DNA of 64,000 bases. Origin: Stentor coeruleus (taxonomy: Eukaryota; Ciliophora; Heterotrichea; Heterotrichida; Stentoridae). A model generated the notes under the pieces. The model saw only the letters and a list, made by a program, of their open reading frames with translations. It did no database searches and was not told the origin of the DNA. Position numbers and translations under genes: made by a program. Below are positions 1-10,597 of this stretch, one piece after another (within the stretch, counting starts at the first letter, position 1; every line of letters begins with the position of its first letter). The stretch is from positions 59,657-123,656 of the forward strand of contig MPUH01000066.1 of the NCBI GenBank assembly GCA_001970955.1. Direction: 5' to 3'.

Positions 1-135
1 ACGTCCTCTCATAGCTTGCATATCTATTCCTAAAGGTATGTGAATTTTTACACTGTCATCTTCTTTTATAGAGTTGATTTTTGGAGCTATAGTCTCAATG
101 TCTTTGATAAGAGCACTTAATGGTATGCTTTTCAT
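1..135 (-). CDS. Partial gene, N-terminal 45 codons only
   Basis: An open frame on the minus strand starts at ATG 135 and runs off the left end of the window without a stop. The peptide begins MKSIPLSALIKDIETIAPKI and continues with a mixed hydrophilic segment. The upstream flank (136 onward) is AT-rich with many stops, so the ATG is a plausible true start. The fragment is too short to assign a family. Seen directly: an open frame with protein-like composition. Inferred: that it is a real gene cut by the window edge. Confidence 0.5.
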   Translation of the reverse strand, partial: MKSIPLSALIKDIETIAPKINSIKEDDSVKIHIPLGIDMQAMRGR

Positions 136-711
136 TTAATATATATTATTACATATAAAATATCTATAAAGAGTTTATTAGAAAAAAATATATCATATAA
201 ACTTGAAATATTAGGAAAATAAATCCAATAAGAATATTGGAATTTTGATTGTGGGTGTTAGGGTGTTAGATAATAAGATTAGTTATTTTATTTGAGTATA
301 GGGTATTGAGTATAATCAAATGATATTATTAATGAAGGTTTTTATTATATGGAAATGATTGATAAATCCTTGAGGAGTATATAAAATTTTCAAAATGATA
401 AAAAATTATACAGAAAGATTCATGATATTTTATTTATATGTAAATCTCTTTAGTTTATTATTTAATACGTGTATATATACTAATATGTATATAATGATAT
501 AAAAAACATATGGAAATCAATATGTACATAATATATTTTTTCCTTTTATACTTTAAAACCTATAAAATAGTCTATAACTCATAATAATTGTAAATATAAT
601 ATTAAATACTTATATCAGATAATATATCGAATTATTATTTGATTAATATAATTTTTTCTTGTTATAGATAGTAAAGTGTAAGATACCAAATAAAATTAAC
701 GGAATTTTTAA
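136..711. other. Intergenic, AT-rich, no gene seen
   Basis: This is the shared 5' region between the divergent genes at 135 (minus) and 712 (plus). It is very AT-rich, with many short runs such as atatat and many stops in all frames. I see no RNA gene or repeat. Confidence 0.6.
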
Positions 712-1734
712 ATGAAAAAATCCATTCAAGAGATTTGTCTAACCGCAGTTCATAGTTCATCAAGTCCAAACCTTCATTGTCAAGCCAAACGTAACATAAG
801 TCCTTTAGTCAGGCTCTCACAACAAAAAGGATTGTCGCAGTACACTAAAGAAATCATGTCTTCTGCTATCAAAGCTATAAATGTAGATAAGCGATATTCA
901 ATTTTAGCAGTCCCCAGAACACCCTGTAGAATCCTAAACACAAGCAAAGAATTATCCATATGTCCCAATAGCAAGTTAGAAATAAGTGACAATCTAAGTA
1001 CAGCAGGGACAACTGATACAAACCGAACCTCAAGCCAAGTAGGTACTAACAACAAGATGAACCTACAAAAAAAATGTTGTCGTATACGTAGTGGTTATCG
1101 TTTCCGTAAAAATCCTAATCAAGAAAACTTAAAACTAGCCTTAGAAGAAATTGCAAAAAATCCCCCAAAACTTCCTCAATTAATTGAAAGGTCTAGCACT
1201 CAAGATCCACAACCAGAAAAAATATCAGATATTGAAGTCTTGCTGACAAGCCAAGGAAACGAACTTCTAAGTATCAAAAACTCTAAAAAAACCAAAAAAC
1301 GTGTACTTACCAAGTCCCAAGAGCCAGCGAAAAACCAAAGCAATACACATAGTCGACCTAATGAAAAAGATGAAGACACCCAGTCACAAAAATCAGACCC
1401 CAGCCCAGTCAGAAAACGTAAAACTTCAAACGGCGATTATTCCAACACATCACAAAAAAAATTTAAAAAACTGTCAAAAAACCCAAGCAGTAAACTTAAA
1501 TTCTACACAAACAGCAAAGCAGGTAAAGAATTTCTCGATAAACATCCTGACAAAAGCTTAATCCTCGATTTTGCTTATGAGGAACTCACTCCTTTAAACA
1601 ACATTTCAATAAACAAAAACTTCTACGATTATCGTCAAGAGTCTTTAAAAATCCTCAAAGACACTTCATCATTTGCAAATAAAATCATGAAAAATATCAG
1701 ATGTCCAGAGAGAATTAAAAATTGCTATTTTTAA
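712..1734 (+). CDS. Hypothetical basic low-complexity protein (340 aa)
   Basis: A 340-residue frame that ends TAA shortly upstream of RPB1. The protein is rich in Lys, Ser, Asn, Gln and Pro, with a basic and probably disordered middle (about residues 115-265, with several KK and SQK-type clusters). A more ordered C-terminal part (about residues 265-340) contains KAGKEFLDKHPDKSLILDFA. No signal peptide, membrane segment or known motif is visible. The basic disordered composition would suit a nuclear or nucleic-acid-associated protein, but that is only an inference. The frame is uninterrupted and shows codon use like its neighbours, so I take it as a real orphan gene. Confidence 0.7.
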   Translation: MKKSIQEICLTAVHSSSSPNLHCQAKRNISPLVRLSQQKGLSQYTKEIMSSAIKAINVDKRYSILAVPRTPCRILNTSKELSICPNSKLEISDNLSTAGTTDTNRTSSQVGTNNKMNLQKKCCRIRSGYRFRKNPNQENLKLALEEIAKNPPKLPQLIERSSTQDPQPEKISDIEVLLTSQGNELLSIKNSKKTKKRVLTKSQEPAKNQSNTHSRPNEKDEDTQSQKSDPSPVRKRKTSNGDYSNTSQKKFKKLSKNPSSKLKFYTNSKAGKEFLDKHPDKSLILDFAYEELTPLNNISINKNFYDYRQESLKILKDTSSFANKIMKNIRCPERIKNCYF

Positions 1735-1820
1735 TCATATAAAATCCATTTGAAAATTTGTCTAAAGTAAACTATTTAATTTAAATATGAAAAAAAGGGG
1801 ATATATAGTAGTGTTTAGTA

Positions 1821-1847
1821 ATGGCTTATAATGCTAAAATCTGGTAG
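1821..1847 (+). promoter_or_regulatory. Out-of-frame ATG / 8-codon uORF overlapping the RPB1 start
   Basis: An ATG at 1821 opens an eight-codon frame ending TAG at 1845-1847. It overlaps the RPB1 ATG at 1831 in another frame. If transcription starts upstream of 1821, this could reduce initiation at RPB1. If the 5' UTR is only a few bases long, it would not be in the mRNA. Confidence 0.3.
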
Positions 1848-4800
1848 TGCGTTTACACCTTCAATAGCCGAAGTCCATAAAGTGACTGGGGTAAGTTTTG
1901 GAATCCTCCGTCCAGATGAAATTGAAGCTATGTCTGCTGATACAATAACCCATACAGACATTTATGATGATGAAGGAAAGCCTAAAGACCAAGGCGTAAA
2001 TAGTCTTTTAATGGGAACAAATGACAATTTGTTACAATGTAAAACTTGTAATGGGCGGAAGAATGACTGCCCAGGACATTTTGGCCATATCAAACTTGCT
2101 AAACCAGTGTATCATTTCGGCTTCCTTAATGAAATCAGACGGGTATTACGATCTGTATGTTTCAATTGTTCAAGACTTCTTCTTAGCCATAGTGATCCAC
2201 GTTTCCAAACAGCTGTAAAAATCAAAAACCCTAAAGCTCGAGGTAAACAATTATATAAAATATGTGAAGGGATAAAAAAATGCCCAACAGCTCAAGGAGA
2301 AAAAGAAGCAGACGAAGATAACGAAGAAGGGAATTTTGGTGGATGTGGCAAAATCCAACCAAAAATCATAAGAGATGGTATAGGATTAGTTGTAGAATAT
2401 AATGAAGCTGTTGATGATCAGCCTGATAGAAAAAGACGTTTGAATGCTGAAGATGCTTTGAAAATATTAAAAGGGGTTTCTGATGTTGATTGTGAAGCTT
2501 TAGGATTTGATCCTGCCCGCTCGCGACCAGACTGGATGATTGTCCAAGTGCTTCCAGTTGCCCCTCCTTGTGTCCGTCCATATGTGGTTTTAGATTCAAC
2601 ATTGCGTAGTGAGGATGATTTAACCCATCAATATACTCAGATATTAAAAACTAATAACAAATTAGCAAATGAAATTGAAAGAGGATCACCACAGCATCTT
2701 ATAAATCAAGACATTATGGTCTTACAATTCCATGTAGCTACACTTTTTAATAATGAAATCCCAGGACAACCTCAAGCTAAACATAGATCAGGAAAACCAA
2801 TAAAAAGTATCAGTCAAAGGCTTAAAGGTAAAGAAGGGAGGATTAGAGGAAATCTTATGGGAAAAAGAGTTGATTTTTCTGCTAGAACTGTGATTACCCC
2901 AGATCCTAATTTAAGCTTAGATCAATTAGGTGTCCCTAGATCCATAGCACTTAATCTAACTATTCCAGAAACAGTCACACATTTTAATATGGAAAAGATG
3001 AAAATTCTTGTTGATAATGGACCAGCTATGCACCCTGGAGCTAAATATATAATCCGTTCTGATGGGAGTATAATTGACTTAAAATATGTTAGAAGACATA
3101 CAGAGCTTCATTTAGAATATGGGTATAAAGTTGAAAGACATATCACAAATGGAGATTTCGTTATTTTTAACAGACAACCTTCTTTACATAAAATGTCGAT
3201 GATGGCCCATTCTGTTGTAATTTTGCCTTATTCGACTTTTAGATTGAATTTATCAGTGACAACACCTTATAATGCTGATTTTGATGGAGATGAAATGAAT
3301 ATGCATGTTCCACAAAGCTTAGAAACTAAAGCTGAACTTACAGAAATAATGCATGTGCCTAAACAGATTGTCTCGCCACAAAGTAATAGACCTGTTATGG
3401 GTGTTGTTCAGGATTCATTACTTGGGGTATCATTGTTTACTAGAAGGGATATGTTTTTAGAGCTTCATGAGGTTATGAATTTGCTTATGTGGATTGATAA
3501 TTTTAATGGAAGGTTACCAGTTCCTTGTGTATTAAAGCCAAGACCTTTATGGACTGGGAAACAGATTTTTTCGCTTTTGTTGCCGGAGGTTAATTTGACA
3601 AGATACTCATCAACTCATGATGGGGATAAGGATTCTTCAAGTAGAGATACGGAGGTTTTGATTGAAAAAGGAGAACTATTGACTGGGATTGTGGATAAAA
3701 GAACTGTTGGGTCATCTTCTGGCTCACTTATACATGTTATATGGATGGAACATGGTCCTATGCATACTAAAGACTTCTTATCTCGCTGCCAAAAAGTTGT
3801 CAACAACTGGCTTCTTATGCATTCTTTTAGTGTTGGGATCAGTGATACCATAACTGAGTCATCATCAATTGACAACATCAGACAAACTCTTTCAACAGCC
3901 AAAGGGAAAATCATCAAACTTATAAACCAAGCACGTGAAGGCAAAATCCCATGTCAACCAGGTAAAAATATGATGGAAAGCTTTGAGTTCAAAGTTAACA
4001 CAAAACTCAATGCTGCTCGTGATAAATCAGGTGAATTAGCAACAAAAAGTTTAAGTTTCAGAAATCGTGTCAAAGCTATGGTAAATGCAGGGTCAAAAGG
4101 TTCTGAAATAAACATCTGTCAAATCATGGCTTGTGTAGGTCAACAAAATGTTGAAGGTCGAAGAATTCCATTTACTTTTATGAAAAGGACAATCCCACAT
4201 TTTGGTAAAGACGACTATGGTCCTGAATCAAGAGGTTTTGTAGAAAATTCTTATATATCAGGTTTAACACCACAAGAGTTTTTTTTTCATGCTATGGGTG
4301 GTAGAGAAGGTTTAAGTGATACAGCTGTAAAAACTAGTGAAACTGGGTATATACAAAGACGTCTTATGAAAGCATTAGAGGATGTTATGGTAAAATATGA
4401 TGGGACAGTTAGAAACTCTGCAGGAAACATTTTACAGTTTTTATATGGAGAAGATGGTATGGCAGGAGAATATATCGAAGATCAGGTTTTAGAAACTTTG
4501 AAACTGGATTATGAAAGTTTAAAGAAAAATTATGAATTTCTTGACCCTAATGAAGACCCTGAGATATGTTTAGATAAATATAGAGGGGCTATAGAAAGTT
4601 ATGTTATAAGTGAAATTGTTAGAAGACCAGATCAGCAGGTAAGATTGATGCAAGAGTTTAAGAAAATTGTTGAGGACCAAAAAGAACTCAGGGTTATTTT
4701 TACTAATTATGACGATAGGCAGCATTTACCTGTAAATCTTAAAAGGCTTATTTGGAATGCAAAGAAAAAATTCGGGATTTCTGGACTGAACCGAAGCGAC

Positions 4801-6984
4801 TTGCACCCTGTAAAAGTTATTGACAGCCTAGAAGGTTTAGGAAAAAAACTTAAAGTTATATCTGGGTTTAATAAAAGTGAATATGAAAACGACAATAATG
4901 CAACAATGCTTTTTAATATCCATTTACGGAGTTTATTAAGTTCAAAAAGAACTATAGTCAAAGAACGACTGACTGAAGAAGCTTTTGAATGGTTACTTGG
5001 GGAAATAGAATCAAGGTTTTCACAAGCAAAAACTCAACCTGGAGAAATGGTTGGTTCTATAGCCGCTCAATCTTTAGGTGAACCTGCAACTCAGATGACT
5101 TTAAATACTTTTCACTTTGCAGGAGTTTCATCAAAAAACGTAACTTTAGGTGTCCCAAGATTAAAAGAAATAATCAATGTGGCTAAAAACATAAAAACTC
5201 CATCATTAAATGTTTATTTACAAAACGATTTTGCTTCAAGTTCTGATTATGCTAAAGAAATACTAAGTAAACTTGAATATACAACCTTAGGCAATGTAAC
5301 TGAAGCTTGTGAAATTTATTATGACCCTGACCCTGTGCGGACTATAATAGAAGAAGATGCTGAACTTGTTGAAAATTATTTTGAAATGCCAGATGAAGGT
5401 ATTGAAATAGATAAAATGTCCCCATGGTTGTTACGTATTGAATTAAATAAAATTGCTATGATTGATAAGAATATTACAATGCATGATATACATGATAAAA
5501 TAACTCAAGAATATCCAAATGAACTTCATTGTATATATTCTGATGATAATGATGAGAAACTTATATTAAGACTTAGAATTATGAATGATGAAGAAAATAC
5601 AGTACAAGATGAACAGCTTTCTAAATGGAAATTCTTAAAAGATCTTGAAGGAGCGATGTTACAGGATTTATGGCTTAAAGGGATTGAAGGGATATCTAAA
5701 GTTGTTATGAAAGAAGTTAATGTATGTAGTATAGGTTCAGATGGGGGGATAAGAAGGAATAAGCATTGGAGACTTGAAACTGATGGGGTAAATCTGCGAG
5801 CTGTACTTGCACTTGAAGGTATTGATCATACAAAAACGATTTCTAATGATCTGATTGAAGTTGCTAATATATTAGGTATTGAAGCAGTAAGACAAGCATT
5901 AATGAAAGAACTTCGTGAAGTATTAAATGTATATGGGATTTATGTGAATTATAGGCATTTATCAATATTATGTGATGTTATAACACAAAGAGGGTATTTG
6001 ATGAGTATAACACGTCATGGGATAAACAGGACAGAATGTGGACCTTTACATAAAGCATCATTTGAAGAAACTGTAGAAATGCTTTTAGAAGCCTCAGCGT
6101 ATTCTGAAGTGGATTTTTTAAAAGGAGTCACAGAAAGTATTATGCTTGGTCAATTAGCTCCGATAGGCACAGGAGAAATTGATGTGTTGATTGATGCTGA
6201 AAAAATCGAGCATGCACAAACTATATATGACCCACTTGAAGTACCAGAAATGCTTGACTACCCAACGAATAAATATCCAGCAGAAGGTGCTCAAGGGACT
6301 CCAATTAATGTAGCAACACCTAGGGTAATAATGCCAGATAGTACTGCGGCAACTACACCAAGGGCAGAAACTCCAGGGAATAATGCGAATTTTTCTCCTT
6401 GGGAATATGCTCCAAGTCCTGCTAGTCATGCATCTCCTTTTGTCAGATACTCACCTGTTATTCATTCACCAATGTATGCTCATACACCTAGTATGGTTCA
6501 AAGCCCTAATTATGCTGGTTCAATACCTAGTTACTCTCCTTCAAATAATAGCATGAGACCTTTTAGTCCATATGGTATCACTAGTCCTACTGTTGCTGTT
6601 GCCATAAGCCCTAAAATGCAAAATTACCCTAGTCCTTATTATTCACCTTCACATCCTGGGTATTCACCTTCATCACCTGCTTATTCACCTACATCACCAG
6701 CTTATTCACCTACATCACCGGCTTATTCTCCTACATCACCAGCTTATTCACCTACATCACCTGCTTATTCACCTACATCACCTGCTTATTCTCCTACAAA
6801 TGCTTATTCACCAAATGTTCCATCACCTGCTTATAAACCTACACCTTATGTACCTAGTCCTGTTTATAATCCTAGAAGTCCAGCTTATAATTCTGCATCA
6901 CCTAAAATTGCCCAACAAGTTATTGTTTCTAAGACTGAAACTATTGAAGAAGATGAGGATGATGAAGAAGAAGTTAGTAACTAG
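1831..6984 (+). CDS. RPB1: RNA polymerase II largest subunit RPB1
   Basis: The 1717-residue protein is the catalytic subunit of nuclear RNA polymerase II. The N-terminal clamp has the zinc motif (CKTCNG...CPGHFGHI, about residues 68-85) and a second Cys pair (CFNC). The active-site loop YNADFDGDEMNMH (about residues 480-492) carries the three Asp that bind catalytic Mg2+. The bridge-helix/funnel region (about 780-850) includes GFVENSYISGLTPQEFFFHA. The trigger loop lies near residue 1085 (QMTLNTFHFAGV). The C-terminal domain (about 1530-1700) is SP-rich and contains a short block of true heptads, followed by an acidic tail. The gene has one uninterrupted exon. Its length is close to that of other RPB1 proteins with a short CTD. 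Pol I and Pol III subunits are excluded by the CTD heptads. Confidence 0.98.
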   Translation: MLKSGSAFTPSIAEVHKVTGVSFGILRPDEIEAMSADTITHTDIYDDEGKPKDQGVNSLLMGTNDNLLQCKTCNGRKNDCPGHFGHIKLAKPVYHFGFLNEIRRVLRSVCFNCSRLLLSHSDPRFQTAVKIKNPKARGKQLYKICEGIKKCPTAQGEKEADEDNEEGNFGGCGKIQPKIIRDGIGLVVEYNEAVDDQPDRKRRLNAEDALKILKGVSDVDCEALGFDPARSRPDWMIVQVLPVAPPCVRPYVVLDSTLRSEDDLTHQYTQILKTNNKLANEIERGSPQHLINQDIMVLQFHVATLFNNEIPGQPQAKHRSGKPIKSISQRLKGKEGRIRGNLMGKRVDFSARTVITPDPNLSLDQLGVPRSIALNLTIPETVTHFNMEKMKILVDNGPAMHPGAKYIIRSDGSIIDLKYVRRHTELHLEYGYKVERHITNGDFVIFNRQPSLHKMSMMAHSVVILPYSTFRLNLSVTTPYNADFDGDEMNMHVPQSLETKAELTEIMHVPKQIVSPQSNRPVMGVVQDSLLGVSLFTRRDMFLELHEVMNLLMWIDNFNGRLPVPCVLKPRPLWTGKQIFSLLLPEVNLTRYSSTHDGDKDSSSRDTEVLIEKGELLTGIVDKRTVGSSSGSLIHVIWMEHGPMHTKDFLSRCQKVVNNWLLMHSFSVGISDTITESSSIDNIRQTLSTAKGKIIKLINQAREGKIPCQPGKNMMESFEFKVNTKLNAARDKSGELATKSLSFRNRVKAMVNAGSKGSEINICQIMACVGQQNVEGRRIPFTFMKRTIPHFGKDDYGPESRGFVENSYISGLTPQEFFFHAMGGREGLSDTAVKTSETGYIQRRLMKALEDVMVKYDGTVRNSAGNILQFLYGEDGMAGEYIEDQVLETLKLDYESLKKNYEFLDPNEDPEICLDKYRGAIESYVISEIVRRPDQQVRLMQEFKKIVEDQKELRVIFTNYDDRQHLPVNLKRLIWNAKKKFGISGLNRSDLHPVKVIDSLEGLGKKLKVISGFNKSEYENDNNATMLFNIHLRSLLSSKRTIVKERLTEEAFEWLLGEIESRFSQAKTQPGEMVGSIAAQSLGEPATQMTLNTFHFAGVSSKNVTLGVPRLKEIINVAKNIKTPSLNVYLQNDFASSSDYAKEILSKLEYTTLGNVTEACEIYYDPDPVRTIIEEDAELVENYFEMPDEGIEIDKMSPWLLRIELNKIAMIDKNITMHDIHDKITQEYPNELHCIYSDDNDEKLILRLRIMNDEENTVQDEQLSKWKFLKDLEGAMLQDLWLKGIEGISKVVMKEVNVCSIGSDGGIRRNKHWRLETDGVNLRAVLALEGIDHTKTISNDLIEVANILGIEAVRQALMKELREVLNVYGIYVNYRHLSILCDVITQRGYLMSITRHGINRTECGPLHKASFEETVEMLLEASAYSEVDFLKGVTESIMLGQLAPIGTGEIDVLIDAEKIEHAQTIYDPLEVPEMLDYPTNKYPAEGAQGTPINVATPRVIMPDSTAATTPRAETPGNNANFSPWEYAPSPASHASPFVRYSPVIHSPMYAHTPSMVQSPNYAGSIPSYSPSNNSMRPFSPYGITSPTVAVAISPKMQNYPSPYYSPSHPGYSPSSPAYSPTSPAYSPTSPAYSPTSPAYSPTSPAYSPTSPAYSPTNAYSPNVPSPAYKPTPYVPSPVYNPRSPAYNSASPKIAQQVIVSKTETIEEDEDDEEEVSN
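6661..6804 (+). repeat. CTD heptad block, about 7 units
   Basis: Tandem 21-nt units encode YSPSSPA once, YSPTSPA five times and a shortened YSPTNA. Position 7 is Ala in every unit rather than Ser. Third-codon positions differ between units (ccg/cca/cct), so the units are not freshly duplicated. Flanking SP and YSP motifs are irregular. Confidence 0.95.
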
Positions 6985-8050
6985 TATTGTTAATTGAGTT
7001 TATATTTTAGTAAGTTTTTAGATATTTATTAGTTGAATTGTGGGATTTGTAAATGCTTTTTATGTAAAAACCTGGCTGGTGTTTTGCATAATAATTTTTT
7101 AAGATCATCTTTTTCATTAACAAAAAAATATTATGACCTTAGTACACCAAACTTAAAAACTCCTATTTTTTAACAAGGAAATATGAAAGTTTTCTTTACA
7201 AAATCAGACTTAAATTTTATAATCATATCATCATTGAAGATTTTGAAGAATATAAATATATATTGACAGAAGGCTAGATAGAAAATAATGATAAGGAAAT
7301 ATATTAAATATTAGTATAAAATGATGATAATAAAATCAGAGAAATAGATTAAGGAATTTATGTATAGATGTTTTGTTTATGAGTTGAAAGAACGCGAAAC
7401 TTAGAGATTATAAAATAAATTTTAGTTAAAAGTATGAGTTTGACAGGAAAAATCTTTGGAATGAAAGGATAAATTGCGAGAGGAAGTTTTGGGATAAGGA
7501 AAAAACCGGGGGTTTTTTGAATAAGATTAATGTTATTTTATTAGCCTTTAAGAGATTTTTAAAGTATAAAGAAAATGTTGGAGTTTTTTTAGGTTTAAGA
7601 TTATTTTTTGGATGGAAAAGAATAGTGTTTTTATGCAGGAATATATAAAATTGATGATAAAAACCATTTTGTTTGAGCTGATACTAGGATTGAGTTTTTA
7701 ATCTAAATGATCTCTTAGTGTTATCATCCTAGCAAACCTTAAAACTCTAAGAAAATTATATATAACCGCTTCTAAAATAAAATACTTTTTAAACTACATC
7801 AGCATCAATTCCTATATAATAAAAACCATATCTATCCCTAAAAATCTTTTCTCATACCCTTCTTTACTTTTCAAAATTACTTCCCCCAGTAAGTTAAATC
7901 ATGCTTTTAAACATTAATTTTCATACACTTTGAAATACTAATTCTATCTTACCAATATCAAAACATCAGTCCATTCACAAAAACTCTTAATTTCTAACAC
8001 AAAATACACAAATTGTTTCAGTTAATCATACAATTCTAATAAATAATTAT
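6985..8050. other. Intergenic, about 1.07 kb, no gene seen
   Basis: No coding frame with protein-like composition on either strand. Roughly 7000-7690 is G/T/A-rich and C-poor (the 3' flank of RPB1). Roughly 7740-8050 is C/A/T-rich and G-poor (the 5' flank of the next gene). No hairpin or tRNA-like element was noticed. Confidence 0.6.
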
Positions 8051-9010
8051 ATGGAACCAGACGATTTTGACAATTCTAGCTCATGGATCTCAACTAAAGC
8101 TCTGCGGGAAGCTGCAGACATCAAAAAAGCAGTTAAATCTGCTTTTCATCGTAAGTCAGCTAGCGTGCTGCCACCAACATCTCAAATACTAGCCATTCCC
8201 CCAGTAACCATTGAGATTCCTTTATCAAATCAACCAAAAGTAGCCCATCACCGTTATAACACCACATGTCTTGATAATATTCAGTCTCCTAGGCCTGCTG
8301 GCAATGAATTTTCCTTTACAGAAAAAAAGTACCAACTGCAGATTTCCCGTCTGAACGAAGAGATCCAAATCCTCAGTGAACAACTTAAACAAGCTAATGA
8401 AATAATATCCCAACTGTCGCAGAAAATAAACGAACAAATATCCAAGCATACTCTTCATCTACAAGCGCTACAAGAACGTCATGAACAAAAGCTCAAACGT
8501 TGCCACCAAGAAATCGAGTTCCTCATCTCATCTTCAGAAACTTATAGAAACAATGAAATAGATAAACTCTGCGAAAAGCATAGAATCGAGTTATCAAAAC
8601 AACAAGACTTTTTCGAAAACAAAATTTTTCTTGAAGAACAGCATTGCTTAGAAGAGTTAAATAAACGTGAAAATGACCATAAAAGCCAAATGAATATGGT
8701 CAGAAGATATTTTATTGATATGATGACAGGTATGAAGACTAAGTTTTTAGAAGAACTTGAGTATATTCAGAATAAGTATAAAAACAAGATTTACTTTATA
8801 AAGAATTTACATAGAAAAAGTGGAGGGTGTGAAGTAGATGAAGAAGGAAGCACGGTTGGAGAAGTGGATTTTGAAAAAACTAGACAAAAAGAACATGGAT
8901 TTTCAGAGGAAAATTCAGCTTGCAGCAAGGATCAGATATTATTGAAAATCCCCCAAGGTCAGAATGATATTGATTCTAGTATTATGCAATTGTTGAACCA
9001 GTTGAAGTAA
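8051..9010 (+). CDS. Coiled-coil protein (319 aa), function unknown
   Basis: Residues about 88-265 form a long, Glu/Gln/Lys-rich heptad-patterned coiled coil (for example LQISRLNEEIQILSEQLKQA). The first about 85 residues are Ser/Pro/Ala-rich and probably disordered. The tail after about 270 is acidic and ends in a small hydrophobic segment (SSIMQLLNQLK). There is no signal peptide or membrane segment. Such proteins are common in ciliate cortical, basal-body and ciliary structures, but nothing here identifies a specific one. The start is the first ATG after a G-poor 5' flank. Confidence 0.75.
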   Translation: MEPDDFDNSSSWISTKALREAADIKKAVKSAFHRKSASVLPPTSQILAIPPVTIEIPLSNQPKVAHHRYNTTCLDNIQSPRPAGNEFSFTEKKYQLQISRLNEEIQILSEQLKQANEIISQLSQKINEQISKHTLHLQALQERHEQKLKRCHQEIEFLISSSETYRNNEIDKLCEKHRIELSKQQDFFENKIFLEEQHCLEELNKRENDHKSQMNMVRRYFIDMMTGMKTKFLEELEYIQNKYKNKIYFIKNLHRKSGGCEVDEEGSTVGEVDFEKTRQKEHGFSEENSACSKDQILLKIPQGQNDIDSSIMQLLNQLK

Positions 9011-9361
9011 TTTATATATAGTGTCAGTCTTGAAAGCTGCTAGTTTTAATAATTTATATATTCGATTTGATGTTGGGTTTTTAATTTTTTTATATGATCT
9101 TTTTATATAGGATTAGCAATAATTTAATATGCATTTTCTCAATCATGATTTACGTTTTAGGAACTTTGGAGTATTGAAACAGTTTCATTAAATTCATACT
9201 TAATTTTTTGATAAAAAAAAAATCTAATCTATTCACAAGTTTTTTTGACAAATCAACAAGGTTATTTTATCTACAAAATCCAACCTTGAATCAAGAGTTT
9301 TTTTATATCTAAAAGCCAATCTTTTATTAATTCTATTACTTAGATTATCATAAATTAATAA
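9011..9361. other. Intergenic, no gene seen
   Basis: AT-rich spacer between two plus-strand genes, with stops in all frames and no repeat or RNA gene noticed. Confidence 0.6.
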
Positions 9362-10504
9362 ATGGGTAGTTGCTGTTCTTCTAAGCACTATACAAACATT
9401 GAGAAATACGTCTCAGCCAAGATGACTGAAGCAATCGAAAAAAACTCAGTTGACAAAATAAGAGAACTAATAATAAAATACACTTTAGCAACCATAAACA
9501 AAGAGCCTTTATTCAACATAAATCAAGCTATCGTAAAAATCTACAGCCACGATATGAATGCTTTAGGCTATGCACTTTTCCTTGGATACACTGAATCCTT
9601 TGCTGTAATCCTCGAACTTGGTAAAGCGAAACTTTCAATCATGAGTAAATTTTATGCGAATCTAAGCAAAAGACCTATTGACATTATATGCGAATTAGGT
9701 CATAAACAGCTTCTAGAGTTCTATATGCCATTTTATCTAGGTAAAAATGATGAAATCGAAGAATCAGATTCAGACTCGCTATCTCTGAGTTTTTCTAGGT
9801 CAAAAAACACAAAATCCCATATCAATGAAAAAAGTAAATCCTTAATGCCTATGAGTATTATGTCCCCACTTCATCGAGCAACTGAAAAAGGTCGTCTAAA
9901 TATAATTCAATTTATATGGGAATATTTTCAAAACCGTACACCACCTAAAGAATTCAATGTTCATCATCAAGATGAATATACAGGTGATAATTGTGCACTT
10001 ATATCATGTAAAACAGGGAGTTTAGAACTTATGAGGTTTTTATTTGAGTCATGTAAAGCTGATTTTCATATTTTCAATAAAAGGAAAGAAAATGCTATAC
10101 AACTTTTAGCTGTTTGGTCTAAGAAAAAGAAACAGAAAAGGTTTAAAGAATGTTTTGTTTATGCTATTGAGAATATAGGTGTTGATTATACTTATGAATT
10201 TGAAGAAACTCTTTTGGTTTTAGAGGATAAGTCAATTGTTGCGTATTTAGAAGAAAAATTGAAGTTTGATGGGATTTCGATTAGTAAAAGTAGGATTGAT
10301 GAGAAATATTCGATTAGTAAAAATAGAGTACCGGTGTCGATGGATCCAGCTTTAGAGATTAAATTGAGTAGGATCAGAGGGACGAGGTTTAATTTCCAGG
10401 AACTTTTTAAAGAAGAACTTGAGAACTCGCAGCAGGAGTTGTCATCAATTAGAGAGCAGGAGGTCCAAAGCTTTAGCAATTTGACTATTATGGAAGGGAA
10501 GTAA
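9362..10504 (+). CDS. Ankyrin-repeat protein with predicted N-terminal lipid anchor
   Basis: The 380-aa protein starts MGSCCSSKH: Gly2 followed by two Cys is a classic N-myristoylation plus palmitoylation start, so membrane anchoring is likely. Ankyrin-like helices are visible at about residues 60-125 (MNALGYALFLGYTESFAVIL; RPIDIICELGHKQLLEFYMP) and more clearly at about 170-250 (MSPLHRATEKGRLNIIQFIW; GDNCALISCKTGSLELMRFL). A Ser/Asp-rich linker (about 133-165) separates the two halves. There is no catalytic domain, so a scaffold role is inferred. The C-terminal third (about 270-380) is charged and unassigned. It is intronless. Confidence 0.75.
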   Translation: MGSCCSSKHYTNIEKYVSAKMTEAIEKNSVDKIRELIIKYTLATINKEPLFNINQAIVKIYSHDMNALGYALFLGYTESFAVILELGKAKLSIMSKFYANLSKRPIDIICELGHKQLLEFYMPFYLGKNDEIEESDSDSLSLSFSRSKNTKSHINEKSKSLMPMSIMSPLHRATEKGRLNIIQFIWEYFQNRTPPKEFNVHHQDEYTGDNCALISCKTGSLELMRFLFESCKADFHIFNKRKENAIQLLAVWSKKKKQKRFKECFVYAIENIGVDYTYEFEETLLVLEDKSIVAYLEEKLKFDGISISKSRIDEKYSISKNRVPVSMDPALEIKLSRIRGTRFNFQELFKEELENSQQELSSIREQEVQSFSNLTIMEGK

Positions 10505-10597
10505 TGAAAAGTGAATAATTTTAATGATTATAACGTAAATACTCAGAAAATTGTAATTTTATTAAGATTTCTATATGATTTAATATTTTTATATACA

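Noticed and set aside
780-1055. Minus-strand ORF of 91 codons
   Set aside because: Lies wholly inside the better-supported plus-strand gene 712-1734 and has composition of a reverse-strand shadow.
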